A stretch of 64,000 nucleotides of DNA from SM23-28-2 sp964512285 (GCA_964512285.1 CAZEJO010000007.1:1-64000); one strand, 5' to 3'. Positions 17,687 through 26,133 are shown, numbered from the stretch's first letter. Numbers and translations: made by a program. The notes: generated by a model not told the origin, from the letters alone.

Positions 17687-19219
17687 ATGGAGAGCCGCCA
17701 ATCTTACTTCGACAAGAAGCAAGAAAGATTCCAGGAACTATGCCAGCGAATGCTGGCCGAACGTCGTCTGATCGTTGCCAGCAACCGAGGGCCCGTGGAC
17801 TACACAGTGGCCTCGGACGGCAGCTTGTCCGCGCAACGAGCCGGCGGCGGACTGGTCGTCGCCCTTAGCCCCGTCAGCCGTTTCATTCCTCTGACTTGGG
17901 TAGCGACCGCCATGACCGAGGGCGACCGGCGCCTGGCCGAGGAGGCCGGTAGTCGCATAAGGGTGCCTCTGCCGGAGCAGGAGCTATACCTGCGCTTTGT
18001 GGTGGTGCCTCGGTCTGTGTACCAGCGTTTCTACTCGGTGTTCTGTAACCCCCTTCTGTGGTTCATTCAGCACTACATGTGGAATACTCCCCGCACACCC
18101 AGCATCGCCCGCCCCGTGTACGAGGCCTGGGAACAGGGATACGTACGGGTGAATCAGGCCTTTGCGCAGGCGGTGGTCGAGGAGGCAAGCGGGGACAAAC
18201 GCACGCCGTTCATCTTCTTGCACGACTACCATCTGTATCTGGCGGCCGCGGACATCCGCGAGGCTCTGCCGGACGCGCCCATCCTCCACTTCACTCATAT
18301 CCCTTGGCCAGGGCCCAGGTACTGGAGCATTCTGCCAGAGTTCATGCGGCGCGAGATACACCAGAAGATCTGCGCCGCCGACATCGTCAGCTTTCAGACG
18401 ATGCGCGATGTGCGCGATTTCCTCGTCTGCTGCGAGGAATTCCTGAAGGGAGTGACGGTCGATCATCGAGCCTGCACGGTCGCCCAGGATGAGTGGATCA
18501 CACGCGTGACATATTATCCTATCTCCATAGACGCCACCGGCCTGTGTCAGTTCGCCGTGTCCCCCGAGGTTCAACACCATGAGGAGAGTCTGAGCCAGCT
18601 CCGCCGAGAGATAACAATCGTGCGCGTGGATCGTGCCGAGCCCAGCAAGAACATCATCCGTGGGTTTAGAGCCTACGACAGTCTGCTGGATCGCTACCCC
18701 GGCCTGCGTCGGCGGATCGTCTTCCTGGCCTTTCTAGTGCCCTCACGCGGCGAGGTATCCATCTATCGAGCCTACGCCAGGGATCTGTTGGAGCTGGCCG
18801 AGACCATCAATGGCAAGTACGGTGACGATGAGTGGCGGCCCATCCACGTCTTCTACGAAGAGAACTATGCTCAGGCTATCGCCGCCATGCGCCTCTACGA
18901 CGTTCTTCTGGTGAACCCCCTCATCGATGGCATGAACCTGGTGGCCAAGGAAGGGCCGCTGGTGAACACTAGAGACGGGGTGCTCATCCTTTCCGAGATG
19001 GCGGGAGCTCACGAGCAGCTAGGCGAATACGCCCTATCGGTTTGCCCGACCGACCTAGAGGGAACGGTGCGCGCTCTTGCCTCCGCTATCACCATGCCAG
19101 TCGAAGAGAAGAGGCGACGAGCCACCGCCCTGCGCAGAGCTGTCCAGGAGGAAGACATCACCTTCTGGATGGAGCGTCAGTTCCGCGACCTTATGGCCGT
19201 TTCCCGGCGACGACACTAG
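17687..19219 (+). CDS. otsA: trehalose-6-phosphate synthase (GT20)
   Basis: Forms trehalose 6-phosphate from a nucleotide-glucose and glucose 6-phosphate. From the ATG at 17687 (CAGGAG 11 bases upstream) the protein has 510 residues. SNRGPVDY at the N-terminus, AGGGLVVAL, FLHDYHLYL, FTHIPWPGP, RVDRAEPSKNI and DGMNLVAKE are GT20 signatures. Upstream TTGACA (17642-17647) with CATGCT 17 bases on gives a plausible promoter. Its 3' end overlaps otsB by 29 bp on the opposite strand. Confidence 0.94.
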   Translation: MESRQSYFDKKQERFQELCQRMLAERRLIVASNRGPVDYTVASDGSLSAQRAGGGLVVALSPVSRFIPLTWVATAMTEGDRRLAEEAGSRIRVPLPEQELYLRFVVVPRSVYQRFYSVFCNPLLWFIQHYMWNTPRTPSIARPVYEAWEQGYVRVNQAFAQAVVEEASGDKRTPFIFLHDYHLYLAAADIREALPDAPILHFTHIPWPGPRYWSILPEFMRREIHQKICAADIVSFQTMRDVRDFLVCCEEFLKGVTVDHRACTVAQDEWITRVTYYPISIDATGLCQFAVSPEVQHHEESLSQLRREITIVRVDRAEPSKNIIRGFRAYDSLLDRYPGLRRRIVFLAFLVPSRGEVSIYRAYARDLLELAETINGKYGDDEWRPIHVFYEENYAQAIAAMRLYDVLLVNPLIDGMNLVAKEGPLVNTRDGVLILSEMAGAHEQLGEYALSVCPTDLEGTVRALASAITMPVEEKRRRATALRRAVQEEDITFWMERQFRDLMAVSRRRH

Positions 19220-20000
19220 CTATCGCGGCCAGCAGCCACTCCACCCCAGGGACGCCATCAACCCAGTAGTCGGCCTCCTCCATCACCTCTGGCCCCCTCT
19301 CGGGGTTGGCAACAGCAACGGCGGCGCCGCTCACCTTGCCCTCCTCCCGCCAGTGTCGCAGCACCTTGAACGCATCCACATCGGTCAAGTCATCGCCCAG
19401 GTAGAGGATGCCACTCAGGTTGTGGGTCTTCATGAGGAGAGCCAGGGCGGTGCCTTTGTGGACATCCAGGGGCGGGCCCAGTTCGAAGACCAGCCGGCCT
19501 TCGCGCATGCGCAGACCTTGCGTCGTCCAGGGGGCCAGGGCATCCATAATGGCCAGGCGAGTGGCCTCATGATCGGCAGACAGGCGGTAGTGGAGAGCGA
19601 GGATTGGCCCCTTGTCTTCCAGGATGAGGCCGGGCAAGTTGAGACGGGCGGTCAGGTCCTTCTTCGCCTGCCCGATCATCTCTTCGTAGGGCAGTGCTTC
19701 GACCAGCGTCTCCTCGTGGCCCCGCCGCCACCAAGACAGGCCGTGGTTGCCGATGTAGACCAGTCTCTCTAGTCCCACCAGACGGCGCGCAACCCCGGGC
19801 GCACGCCCACTTACCGCTGCTACGACTTCCACCCGGCGGCTGATCTCCTCAAGGTAGCGACGGCAGAGGGGGGTGACTGTCGCCGCGTCCGGCGTATCGA
19901 CTATGGGGCTAAGGGTGCCGTCGATATCCGTTGCCAGACCGAGTGGACGTCGGTCGAGGACGGGGTTCAGGGGGCCAATGTCGTCGAGGCGAACGGCCAT
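19191..20000 (-). CDS. otsB: trehalose-6-phosphate phosphatase (HAD-IIB)
   Basis: Removes phosphate from trehalose 6-phosphate. HAD motif I is DIDGTLSP, motif II lies in AVSGRAPG, then IGNHGLSW, and motif IV is YLGDDLTDVDAF. The start is the ATG at 20000 (269 aa); an open frame extends to 20123 but its sequence is not HAD-like. It converges on otsA with a 29-bp overlap, so otsA and otsB cannot share one transcript. Confidence 0.93.
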   Translation of the reverse strand: MAVRLDDIGPLNPVLDRRPLGLATDIDGTLSPIVDTPDAATVTPLCRRYLEEISRRVEVVAAVSGRAPGVARRLVGLERLVYIGNHGLSWWRRGHEETLVEALPYEEMIGQAKKDLTARLNLPGLILEDKGPILALHYRLSADHEATRLAIMDALAPWTTQGLRMREGRLVFELGPPLDVHKGTALALLMKTHNLSGILYLGDDLTDVDAFKVLRHWREEGKVSGAAVAVANPERGPEVMEEADYWVDGVPGVEWLLAAIASVVAGKRP

Positions 20001-20140
20001 CACGGCTAGAAGGATAGCACACCCACGCTGCGCTCTGCCTGTCTGCGGTAGCGAACAATGCCTGCCTGGCCAACGGCCGGTCCTGTCGGACAAGCATTGG
20101 TGACATAAATAGGGGGGGGCCAAATCGGTGGGTGTGGCAG

Positions 20141-20300
20141 TTGACCTGAGGGTGGGATGATGCTACGTTTGCTGCGGGAATTGGTTGCTGAGAATTCGAT
20201 GCCGGTCTTCGTGCTGCAATCAGATAGGGACGGAACAAGACGGGCGTTCAGTGATGGCGCAGTGGCGGCGCCATCACTGTCTTTTTGGGGAGGCCGCTGA
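20141..20300 (+). promoter_or_regulatory. leader with attenuator-like terminator upstream of the DUF47-Pit genes
   Basis: TTGACC (20141-20146) with TACGTT 17 bases downstream is a weak promoter. Between it and the DUF47 start at 20300 lies a complete intrinsic terminator (20249-20286). An open frame of 47 codons from ATG 20157 covers the terminator and stops in TGATG overlapping the DUF47 start. If the promoter call is right, its ATG lies before the start point and translation would have to begin at a later ATG (20199). Confidence 0.5.
20249..20286 (+). terminator. intrinsic terminator inside the leader of the phosphate-transport genes
   Basis: CAGTGATGGCGC (20249-20260) pairs perfectly with GCGCCATCACTG (20268-20279) around a 7-base loop and is followed by TCTTTTT. 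It ends 13 bases before the DUF47 start. No plus-strand gene precedes it for about 1 kb. Confidence 0.88.
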
Positions 20301-20926
20301 TGCGTTTCCCGCTCATCCCCAGGAACTATCGCTTCTATGATCTCTTTGATCAGAGCGCCCACAACCTGGTGGCCGCCGCTGAAGCAATGGTGGACCTGAT
20401 GCAGCATTTCGAGAACGTGAACACGAAGACGGGGCACATAAAGGAACTGGAGCGCGTCGGCGACGGCATAACCCACGAGATCGTGGAGCAGCTTCACAAG
20501 ACCTTCGTAACGCCCCTCGATCGCGAGGATATAACCGCCCTGGCTCAGAACATGGACGATGTGATGGACTACATGGAAGGGGCCACCACCGCGATCTGCC
20601 TCTACGGCATCCGTCGGCCCAGGGCGGCGGCGTGCAGTGTGGCTGACCTCGTCCGCCTGCAGACCGTCCAAGTGGATATGGCTGTCCCCAAGCTGCGGCA
20701 GCGGTCGCAGCTCACGAGCGTGCTCGAGCACTGCGTGGAGATCCATCGCCTGGAGAATGAGGCCGACGACGTCTTCCTAGACGCGATGGCTAAGCTCTTC
20801 CAGGAAGAACCCAGCCCAGTGGAGATCATCAAGTGGCGGGACATCTACGACCAACTGGAGCTGGCTACCGATAGTTGCGAACACGTTGCCAACGTTCTTG
20901 AGGGAATCGTCCTGAAGCATGCTTAG
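20300..20926 (+). CDS. DUF47/PhoU-like phosphate transport accessory protein
   Basis: A 208-residue all-helical protein of the DUF47 (Pit accessory protein) family, distant kin of PhoU. Conserved E-x4-D patterns typical of the metal-binding helices are seen in ELERVGDGITHEIV and RLENEADDVFLDAM. GGGGAGG lies before the ATG. It immediately precedes a Pit transporter, the standard arrangement. It probably modulates transporter activity. Confidence 0.92.
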   Translation: MRFPLIPRNYRFYDLFDQSAHNLVAAAEAMVDLMQHFENVNTKTGHIKELERVGDGITHEIVEQLHKTFVTPLDREDITALAQNMDDVMDYMEGATTAICLYGIRRPRAAACSVADLVRLQTVQVDMAVPKLRQRSQLTSVLEHCVEIHRLENEADDVFLDAMAKLFQEEPSPVEIIKWRDIYDQLELATDSCEHVANVLEGIVLKHA

Positions 20927-20954
20927 GCCCCTCGACGTTTGTGGAGCCGATACG

Positions 20955-20983
20955 AGAGGAAGCTCGCCGCTTCCTCTTTTCTT
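20955..20983 (+). terminator. intergenic terminator between DUF47 and pit
   Basis: AGAGGAAGC (20955-20963) pairs with GCTTCCTCT (20969-20977) around a 5-base loop, then TTTCTT. It sits inside the presumed operon, so it may lower pit expression relative to the accessory gene. Confidence 0.7.
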
Positions 20984-21007
20984 GTGCCGTTCGCTCCTGA
21001 GGTACGC

Positions 21008-22012
21008 ATGACCGATACCTTCGCTTTTCTCGTCATCACGTTCATCATAATCCTGGGCTTCGAGGCCGTAAACGGCTGGACCGACGCACCCAACGCCATC
21101 GCTACTGTGGTGTCGACACGGGTGTTGTCTCCCGCGGCTGCCGTGGCGATGGCGGCCGTCTTCAATCTGGTGGGGGCGCTCTCGGGCACAGCGGTGGCCA
21201 CCACCATAGGAAAGGAGATCATCAACCTGGACGTGGTGCCGCTGGAGGTGCTGGCAGCGGGAGCCCTGTCAGTCATCATCTGGAGCAGCTTCGCCTGGTA
21301 CTTTGGTCTGCCCACAAGCGAGAGCCATGGACTTGTGGCCGGCCTGGCCGGCGCTGCCGTGGCGGTGGCAGGCACTGACGTCCTTCTCATGGAGGGGTGG
21401 ATAAAGGTTTTTGTAGGGGTGGGCCTGGCAGTGACGGTGGGCTTCGGCGGTGGTTTGGTAGTGATGAACCTCCTGTTGTTGGTCATTCGTAAGCTGAGTC
21501 CTTCGGCCGTCAGGCGCATCTTCAGCCCCTTGCAGGTAGGGTCTGCGGCCTTTATGGCCTGGGCGCATGGCACTGCTGACGGCCAGAAGTCCATCGGTGT
21601 GCTGGCCGCCGCCATCGCCATCTACCAGGGGAAGGGCACCGAGGGGTTCGTGGTGCCCCTGTGGATCATCCTTCTGGCAGCTACAACTATGGCTGTAAGC
21701 ACAGCCCTGGGCGGCTGGCGAATCATCCGTACCCTGGGCATGAGCCTGACTCACCTGGAACCCGTACACGGATTCGCTGCTGAGGCGACGGCGGCGAGCA
21801 CTCTGGGCGTCGCTTCCCACTTTGGCTTCGGCATTCCGCTCAGCACCACCCACACCATCGGCTCGGCTATTATGGGCGTGGGTGCCAGCAAGAGGCTATC
21901 AGCGGTGCGCTGGGGCATCGGCTACAACATCGTCGGCGCCTGGATCCTTACCTTCCCCATCTGCTTCGTGCTGGGCTGGCTGATTTCCTCGATCGTCAAC
22001 CTGACTGCCTAG
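21008..22012 (+). CDS. pit: Pit-family inorganic phosphate transporter
   Basis: A proton- or sodium-coupled low-affinity phosphate permease of the inner membrane. From the ATG at 21008 it has 334 residues and about 10 TM segments. It carries the two family repeats: NGWTDAPNAIATVVSTRVLS near residue 22 and AWAHGTADGQKSIGVLAA in the second half, plus GLPTSESHGL and PLSTTHTIGSAIMG. Upstream codons to 20939 are open but not family-like. Confidence 0.95.
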   Translation: MTDTFAFLVITFIIILGFEAVNGWTDAPNAIATVVSTRVLSPAAAVAMAAVFNLVGALSGTAVATTIGKEIINLDVVPLEVLAAGALSVIIWSSFAWYFGLPTSESHGLVAGLAGAAVAVAGTDVLLMEGWIKVFVGVGLAVTVGFGGGLVVMNLLLLVIRKLSPSAVRRIFSPLQVGSAAFMAWAHGTADGQKSIGVLAAAIAIYQGKGTEGFVVPLWIILLAATTMAVSTALGGWRIIRTLGMSLTHLEPVHGFAAEATAASTLGVASHFGFGIPLSTTHTIGSAIMGVGASKRLSAVRWGIGYNIVGAWILTFPICFVLGWLISSIVNLTA

Positions 22013-22031
22013 GATCCTTTGACGGAGCGTC

Positions 22032-22358
22032 TTAGTGATGGGGAATGCAGCAGATGAAGCGAAGCAGCTCGGAGCCAGTGTTCATGAAGCAGTGCTGTTC
22101 ATCGCCGGGCACGTAGACCGCGTTGCCGGGGATCAGTTCCCAGTCGCTGTCAGTGCCACGCAGCTTGCCCCGTCCGGTAAGTATGAACACCTCGTGCTCC
22201 CACCCGTGGGAATGGAAGGGCGTCGAGGCGCCCGGCTGTACCTCAAACACCCGCATGGCGAAGTGGGGGGCGCCATCCTCGGCGGAGATGACTAAATGGA
22301 GGGCTACCCCCGGGATCTCCGTGTCCGGGGTGACGTCTCGGTAGTTGCAAACCTTCAT
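22032..22358 (-). CDS. single-domain cupin protein
   Basis: A 108-residue beta-barrel. Motif 1 is TPFHSHGWEHEVFILTGRG (H-x-H...E, then G) and motif 2 is PGNAVYVPGDEQHCFMN, giving the 3-His/1-Glu metal site. The start is the ATG at 22358 with AAAGGAG upstream; an ATG at 22379 is the alternative. The function of such small cupins cannot be read from sequence. Confidence 0.88.
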   Translation of the reverse strand: MKVCNYRDVTPDTEIPGVALHLVISAEDGAPHFAMRVFEVQPGASTPFHSHGWEHEVFILTGRGKLRGTDSDWELIPGNAVYVPGDEQHCFMNTGSELLRFICCIPHH

Positions 22359-22464
22359 CTTCGAGCCGACTCCTTTCATAGCGGCTGGTTGTGCTTTCGA
22401 TCCTAGCCGTGTACCGTGGGCTGTCAAGAGGCAGTCAAGGATTATTCTTGTGTAAGGGGGCGTG

Positions 22465-22470
22465 TATAAT
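22465..22470 (+). promoter_or_regulatory. -10 element of treT
   Basis: A perfect TATAAT is preceded by TTATTC 17 bases upstream (weak -35). The predicted start near 22477 leaves about 45 nt before the TTG start codon. Confidence 0.5.
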
Positions 22471-22521
22471 TGAAATTAGGAAGGTCTTCAATCTGCGGAC
22501 ATAGGGGAGGAGAAGCGAGCA

Positions 22522-23766
22522 TTGCTTGATCACGTAGACGTAGGACCAAGACCGCTGAATCAGTACGAGACCATTGTTGGCAAGGAGGTCGTGGAGGAGA
22601 TTAGAGAGCTGGCGGCGCCTCTCAGGGGCGCGCGCGTAGCTCAGATCAACGCCACAACCTACGGTGGCGGCGTCTCCGAGCTGCTGCGGTCGATCGTGCC
22701 TCTCTACCGCGGCCTGGGCATTCAGTGCGACTGGAAGCTTATCGCGGCCGAGCCTCAGTTCTTCACTGTCACCAAGGCCCTCCACAATGCGCTACAGGGT
22801 GCCTCCTACGAGCTAACGCGGACTGCTCGTGACACATACCTCAAGGACAGCATTTTCAATGCCCGGCAGCTGGAGGAAGAGTACGACTTCATCATCATCC
22901 ATGATCCTCAACCTGCAGCCATACGCTACTTCCGCGGGCGAGCCGGGGCGAAGTGGATCTGGCGCTGCCACATCGATACCTCCGAACCCAATGAGGCCGT
23001 CTTGGAGTTCCTGCTGCCATTCCTGGCTGAATATGATGCCCTGGTGTTCACCATGGATCGCTTTGTGCCACCGCGGCTGAACCATCAACGATTGGCCACG
23101 ATCATCCCAGCGATCGATCCCCTGAGCCCCAAGAACATGGCCCTCGCAGGTGGCATTTGTGAGGAGATCCGCGCCTGGCGCGGCATCGACCCTGACCGAC
23201 CCCTGCTGACTCAAGTGTCGCGGTTCGATCCCTGGAAAGACCCCCTGGGCGTCATTGAGGTCTACCGGCTGGTGCGGAGGGAGATACCGGGACTCCAGTT
23301 GGCCTTGCTAAGCACAATAGCTCACGATGACCCTGAAGTATGGGACATATACAAGCTGCTTGTGGATGAGGTTAGGGGCGACGATGATATCCATCTGCTT
23401 ACTAATCTCATCGGCGTTGGCGACGTGGAGGTGAATGCCTTCCAGCTTTGCTCCGATGTGGTCCTTCAGAAGTCGATCCGGGAAGGCTTTGGCCTGGTGG
23501 TTTCCGAGACGCTCTGGAAGGGGACGCCGGTGGTGGCCAACCGCTCCGGCGGGATCCCCTTGCAGATGGAGGACGGCATAGGAGGGTTCCTGGTGGACAC
23601 TACTGAAGAATGTGCTGAGCGAACGCTGCACCTGCTGACCCACCGGGATGAGGCCAGGGCACTCGGCTTGGCCGGGCGGGCGAACGTGCGGCGCCATTTC
23701 CTGATCACCCGCCTGCTCGCCGACGAGCTGCGTGTGCTGCTGAGCCTGGCGCCGCGCTCAACGTAG
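22522..23766 (+). CDS. treT: trehalose synthase TreT-type glycosyltransferase (GT4)
   Basis: Joins a nucleotide-glucose to glucose reversibly, giving trehalose without a phosphate intermediate. The 414 residues begin at TTG with GGGGAGGAG upstream. N-terminal NATTYGGGVSELL, HDPQPAA, WRCHIDTSEPN, then VSRFDPWKDPLGV and the GT4 donor signature SIREGFGLVVSETLWKGTPVV are TreT features. It gives the organism a second trehalose route beside otsA/otsB, 2.5 kb away. Confidence 0.88.
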   Translation: MLDHVDVGPRPLNQYETIVGKEVVEEIRELAAPLRGARVAQINATTYGGGVSELLRSIVPLYRGLGIQCDWKLIAAEPQFFTVTKALHNALQGASYELTRTARDTYLKDSIFNARQLEEEYDFIIIHDPQPAAIRYFRGRAGAKWIWRCHIDTSEPNEAVLEFLLPFLAEYDALVFTMDRFVPPRLNHQRLATIIPAIDPLSPKNMALAGGICEEIRAWRGIDPDRPLLTQVSRFDPWKDPLGVIEVYRLVRREIPGLQLALLSTIAHDDPEVWDIYKLLVDEVRGDDDIHLLTNLIGVGDVEVNAFQLCSDVVLQKSIREGFGLVVSETLWKGTPVVANRSGGIPLQMEDGIGGFLVDTTEECAERTLHLLTHRDEARALGLAGRANVRRHFLITRLLADELRVLLSLAPRST

Positions 23767-23778
23767 GAGTCGGCGGCG

Positions 23779-24606
23779 TTATCCTCCCTCCGGTAGCATC
23801 CGGAGCTCTGCCCCGTACGATGGGTCCGGCCCCACTTCGGCGGCGGTCTGAGCGACGGCGTCCCCCACAGGCAACCCATCGACGAAAAGCTTCTCCAGCA
23901 GGCGCTCGGTCGCAGCATCCGTGTGGCTGGCGCTGACGGAGCGGGTCCAGCTCACGAAGGCGCTGGCTCCTTTGTCCAGGAAGGCCTGGCCGGTTCTCTG
24001 AGAGCGTAGCCCGTCGCAGCCCATCAGCACGATCAGCGTTTTGTCGAAGCTGCCCCGCATGCTGTGGGTGATGAAATCGGGCCCTATTCCGAACAACGGC
24101 GGGGCGCCTTCATAGTAGGTCGCCTTGCCGAGACGCCCTGTGGGCTCGTTGGGGTACTTGTCCCGGCTGTAGGGCTCGCCGGTGAACAGGCTGACGTACT
24201 CTCTCTGCGTTGTCTCTCCGGTGGTGACATCAGTCTCTTCCGCTATGCCGGAGTGAACCCTGAGGATGATGAGGTCGTAGTCGTGAGTGGGCAGGTTGCG
24301 ATAGAAGTCCACCGTGACTTGCTCGCCCGGGAAGTAGTCCACGGCGTAGTCAGCCTGCTCGAGGATGTCGGTGGCCGAGGCGGCGAAGTCCGGGTTGGGC
24401 TGGCTGAGGCTGAGCTGGTCGACGATGACGGCCCGAGGCCCGGAAGAGCCACCGCCGATCAGTCCGCTGAGCAGCAGCCCGGCAGCGAGGCCCGCGGCTA
24501 GAACGGCGGCGCTGATAAGGACAACCGCCGCCTTGCGCAGGCGGCCGCCCCTCTCTTGACGCGGTTCATCCTTCCCCGGGCGCTTCTTCTGCCTACGGCG
24601 GGTCAT
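23779..24606 (-). CDS. membrane-anchored protein with a caspase-fold-like (clan CD/CHAT-like) domain
   Basis: 275 residues: a basic cytoplasmic start, a TM segment (about 25-50), then an outside domain. A hydrophobic strand ends in RVHSG (His118) and a second in VLMGCDGL (Cys197). These are spaced and framed as in the His/Cys dyad of clan CD peptidases and CHAT domains. The rest also fits: FLDKGASAFVSWTRSVS, then LLEKLFVDGLPVGDAV, as in CHAT C-termini. I infer a protease-like fold. No substrate or partner is evident. Confidence 0.7.
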   Translation of the reverse strand: MTRRRQKKRPGKDEPRQERGGRLRKAAVVLISAAVLAAGLAAGLLLSGLIGGGSSGPRAVIVDQLSLSQPNPDFAASATDILEQADYAVDYFPGEQVTVDFYRNLPTHDYDLIILRVHSGIAEETDVTTGETTQREYVSLFTGEPYSRDKYPNEPTGRLGKATYYEGAPPLFGIGPDFITHSMRGSFDKTLIVLMGCDGLRSQRTGQAFLDKGASAFVSWTRSVSASHTDAATERLLEKLFVDGLPVGDAVAQTAAEVGPDPSYGAELRMLPEGG

Positions 24607-24645
24607 ACTGGAGCCAGGATAGCATATGGCTTCCTAGCGCAGCCA

Positions 24646-24704
24646 GCCCTTCGACAAGCTCAGGGTAGGCTCAGGACAGGCCCTTCGACAAAGCTCAGGA
24701 CAGG
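24646..24704. repeat. REP-like element, copy B (direct half-repeats)
   Basis: CCCTTCGACAAGCTCAGGG and CCCTTCGACAAAGCTCAGGA lie in tandem 31 bases apart. The half-sequence is the same as copies A and C but here in direct orientation. Confidence 0.75.
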
Positions 24705-24994
24705 CATCTCCTGGCGTACCAGCCGCCCGCCGCGAGGGCGACGGTTGCTATTGCTGCTACTGCCGCGGTTCCCGCCATGGCCGTGAACGGGAACGGTGCG
24801 GCGTCGCCGCCCTCAGCGGCACGGGCGGAGGGCTCCGAGCTGTCAACGAAAAGTTCGGTTATGCCACCAACGGTTGAGCCATCCTCAAGCCTGCACGCGC
24901 CCTGCAGCGCACCCGCTGGGCCTCGTACCTGCCTGGCTCCGCTGCGACATATCTCGCAGGGACTACAGTTAACATATCTGTATAAGTTTGTCAA
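24695..24994 (-). pseudogene. C-terminal membrane-anchor remnant
   Basis: The 99-codon frame ends in PFPFTAMAGTAAVAAIATVAL and AAGGWYARR, an Ala-rich TM helix plus basic stop-transfer tail of the kind that closes cell-surface proteins in this group. The N-terminal part (CSPCEICRSG, VGGITELF) has no start-like features or ribosome site. The last codons come from the neighbouring REP element. I read it as the tail of a degraded surface-protein gene. A real small gene is possible. Confidence 0.4.
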
Positions 24995-25059
24995 GCCTTC
25001 GCTATGACCATTTTCGAAGAATCTGCCTAGAGGGTTGGCGTGCTCGATGACACGCGTCG

Positions 25060-25335
25060 TCAGGAAGAGGCAGAGGCCAGGCGGGCCCGTATCTCCGCCT
25101 CGTCGAGGCCGTCCACGGAGACCACCTTCTGGCGCGAGGTCTCGCCGCGGACGATGCGCAGGCGGCGTCGGTCTATGGCGAGGGCGGCGGCCAGGAGACG
25201 TAGGACCGCGTCGTTGGCCTTGCCCCGCTGGGCAGGGGCCCGGACGTGGACATGCAGTACGTCTGCCTGCCAGCCGACCACCGCGTCGCGCCTGGCCGAG
25301 GGGGTTACCTTGAGACGAAGGGAGGCCATGGGCAT
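25060..25335 (-). CDS. YggU/DUF167 family protein
   Basis: A 91-residue protein with the family pattern: LRLKVTPSARRDAVVGW, VHVRAPAQRGKANDAVLRLL and VRGETSRQKVVSV. It is a small alpha/beta fold of unknown function, widely conserved. It follows the alpha/beta hydrolase gene by 4 bp on the same strand. A second ATG two codons in (25329) is equally possible. Confidence 0.9.
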   Translation of the reverse strand: MPMASLRLKVTPSARRDAVVGWQADVLHVHVRAPAQRGKANDAVLRLLAAALAIDRRRLRIVRGETSRQKVVSVDGLDEAEIRARLASASS

Positions 25336-25339
25336 GTCG

Positions 25340-26133
25340 CTATTCCATGAGGCACCGGCGGAAGAACTGGGCCACCAGTCCGGCCAGCTCTTCCTCGTAG
25401 CCCCACCAGAAGTGGTCAGCGCCAGGAACGACGGTCACCTGGCACTGCGGGCCTATGGCGTGCGCCAGCGTGGTCAGGCTGGCGCTTGGGGCGATCTCAT
25501 CCTGCTCGCCCGATATGAGCAGAGCGGGGCAGCGGATGGCGAGAGCGGGGATGCCCTGGCTGAAGGAGGGAGTGGAGATGGCGGCCACTGCTGCCACTCC
25601 TTTGTCTGCCGCCGTCAGGGCCACTGTCGCCCCGAAGGAATAGCCGACAATGCCCACCTTGTCCTGATCGACGTCAGCGAGGCGGTGCAGGTAGGCCAGG
25701 GCAGAGGCAGCGTCGGTGCGCTCGCCCAGTCCGTCGCCGTACTTCCCCTCGCTGCGGCCGACGCCTCGGTAGTTGAAGCGGAGGCTGGCGATGCCTGCGT
25801 TGGTCAGGGCCTGGCAGACGGCGACGACCACGGAGTTGCTCATGTCGCCGCCGAAGAGCGGATGGGGATGGCAGACGGCAGCAGCGGGAAAGGGAGCGGA
25901 TGCGGGCTGGTGGAGCACTCCCTCGAGGGTTAGGCCTTCGCTGGTGAAGGTGATCGGTCTGCTGGCTNNNNNNNNNNNNNNNNNNNNNNNNNNNNNNNNN
26001 NNNNNNNNNNNNNNNNNNNNNNNNNNNNNNNNNNNNNNNNNNNNNNNNNNNNNNNNNNNNNNNNNNNGAGCACTCCCTCGAGGGTTAGGCCTTCGCTGGT
26101 GAAGGTGATCGGTCTGCTGGCTGTCTCCTGCAA
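25340..26133 (-). CDS. alpha/beta hydrolase, interrupted by an assembly gap
   Basis: Three segments make one gene. The C-terminal 192 codons (25340-25918) carry CHPHPLFGGDMSN, the nucleophile elbow GYSFGA, SGEQDEIAP and GADHFWWG, a Ser/Asp/His hydrolase. The N-terminal codons (starting TTG at 26133, MQETASRPITFTSEGLT) lie beyond the 100-N gap. Removing the Ns and one of the two identical 55-base flanks joins them in frame to a 212-residue protein, the usual size for this family. As assembled, the frame is broken, which I attribute to assembly rather than mutation. Confidence 0.85.
25968..26067. other. assembly gap of 100 N flanked by a 55-bp exact duplication
   Basis: Bases 25913-25967 and 26068-26122 are identical. 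An exact 55-base overlap on both sides of a fixed-size 100-N spacer suggests two contigs joined without merging their shared k-mer. Confidence 0.95.

Noticed and set aside
20001..20123. Extension of otsB upstream of ATG 20000
   Set aside because: The added 41 residues lack HAD character and overlap the regulatory leader region. The ATG at 20000 gives the normal family start.
25340..26133. Alpha/beta hydrolase as a true pseudogene
   Set aside because: The only break is the N gap, and collapsing the duplicated 55 bases restores the frame.
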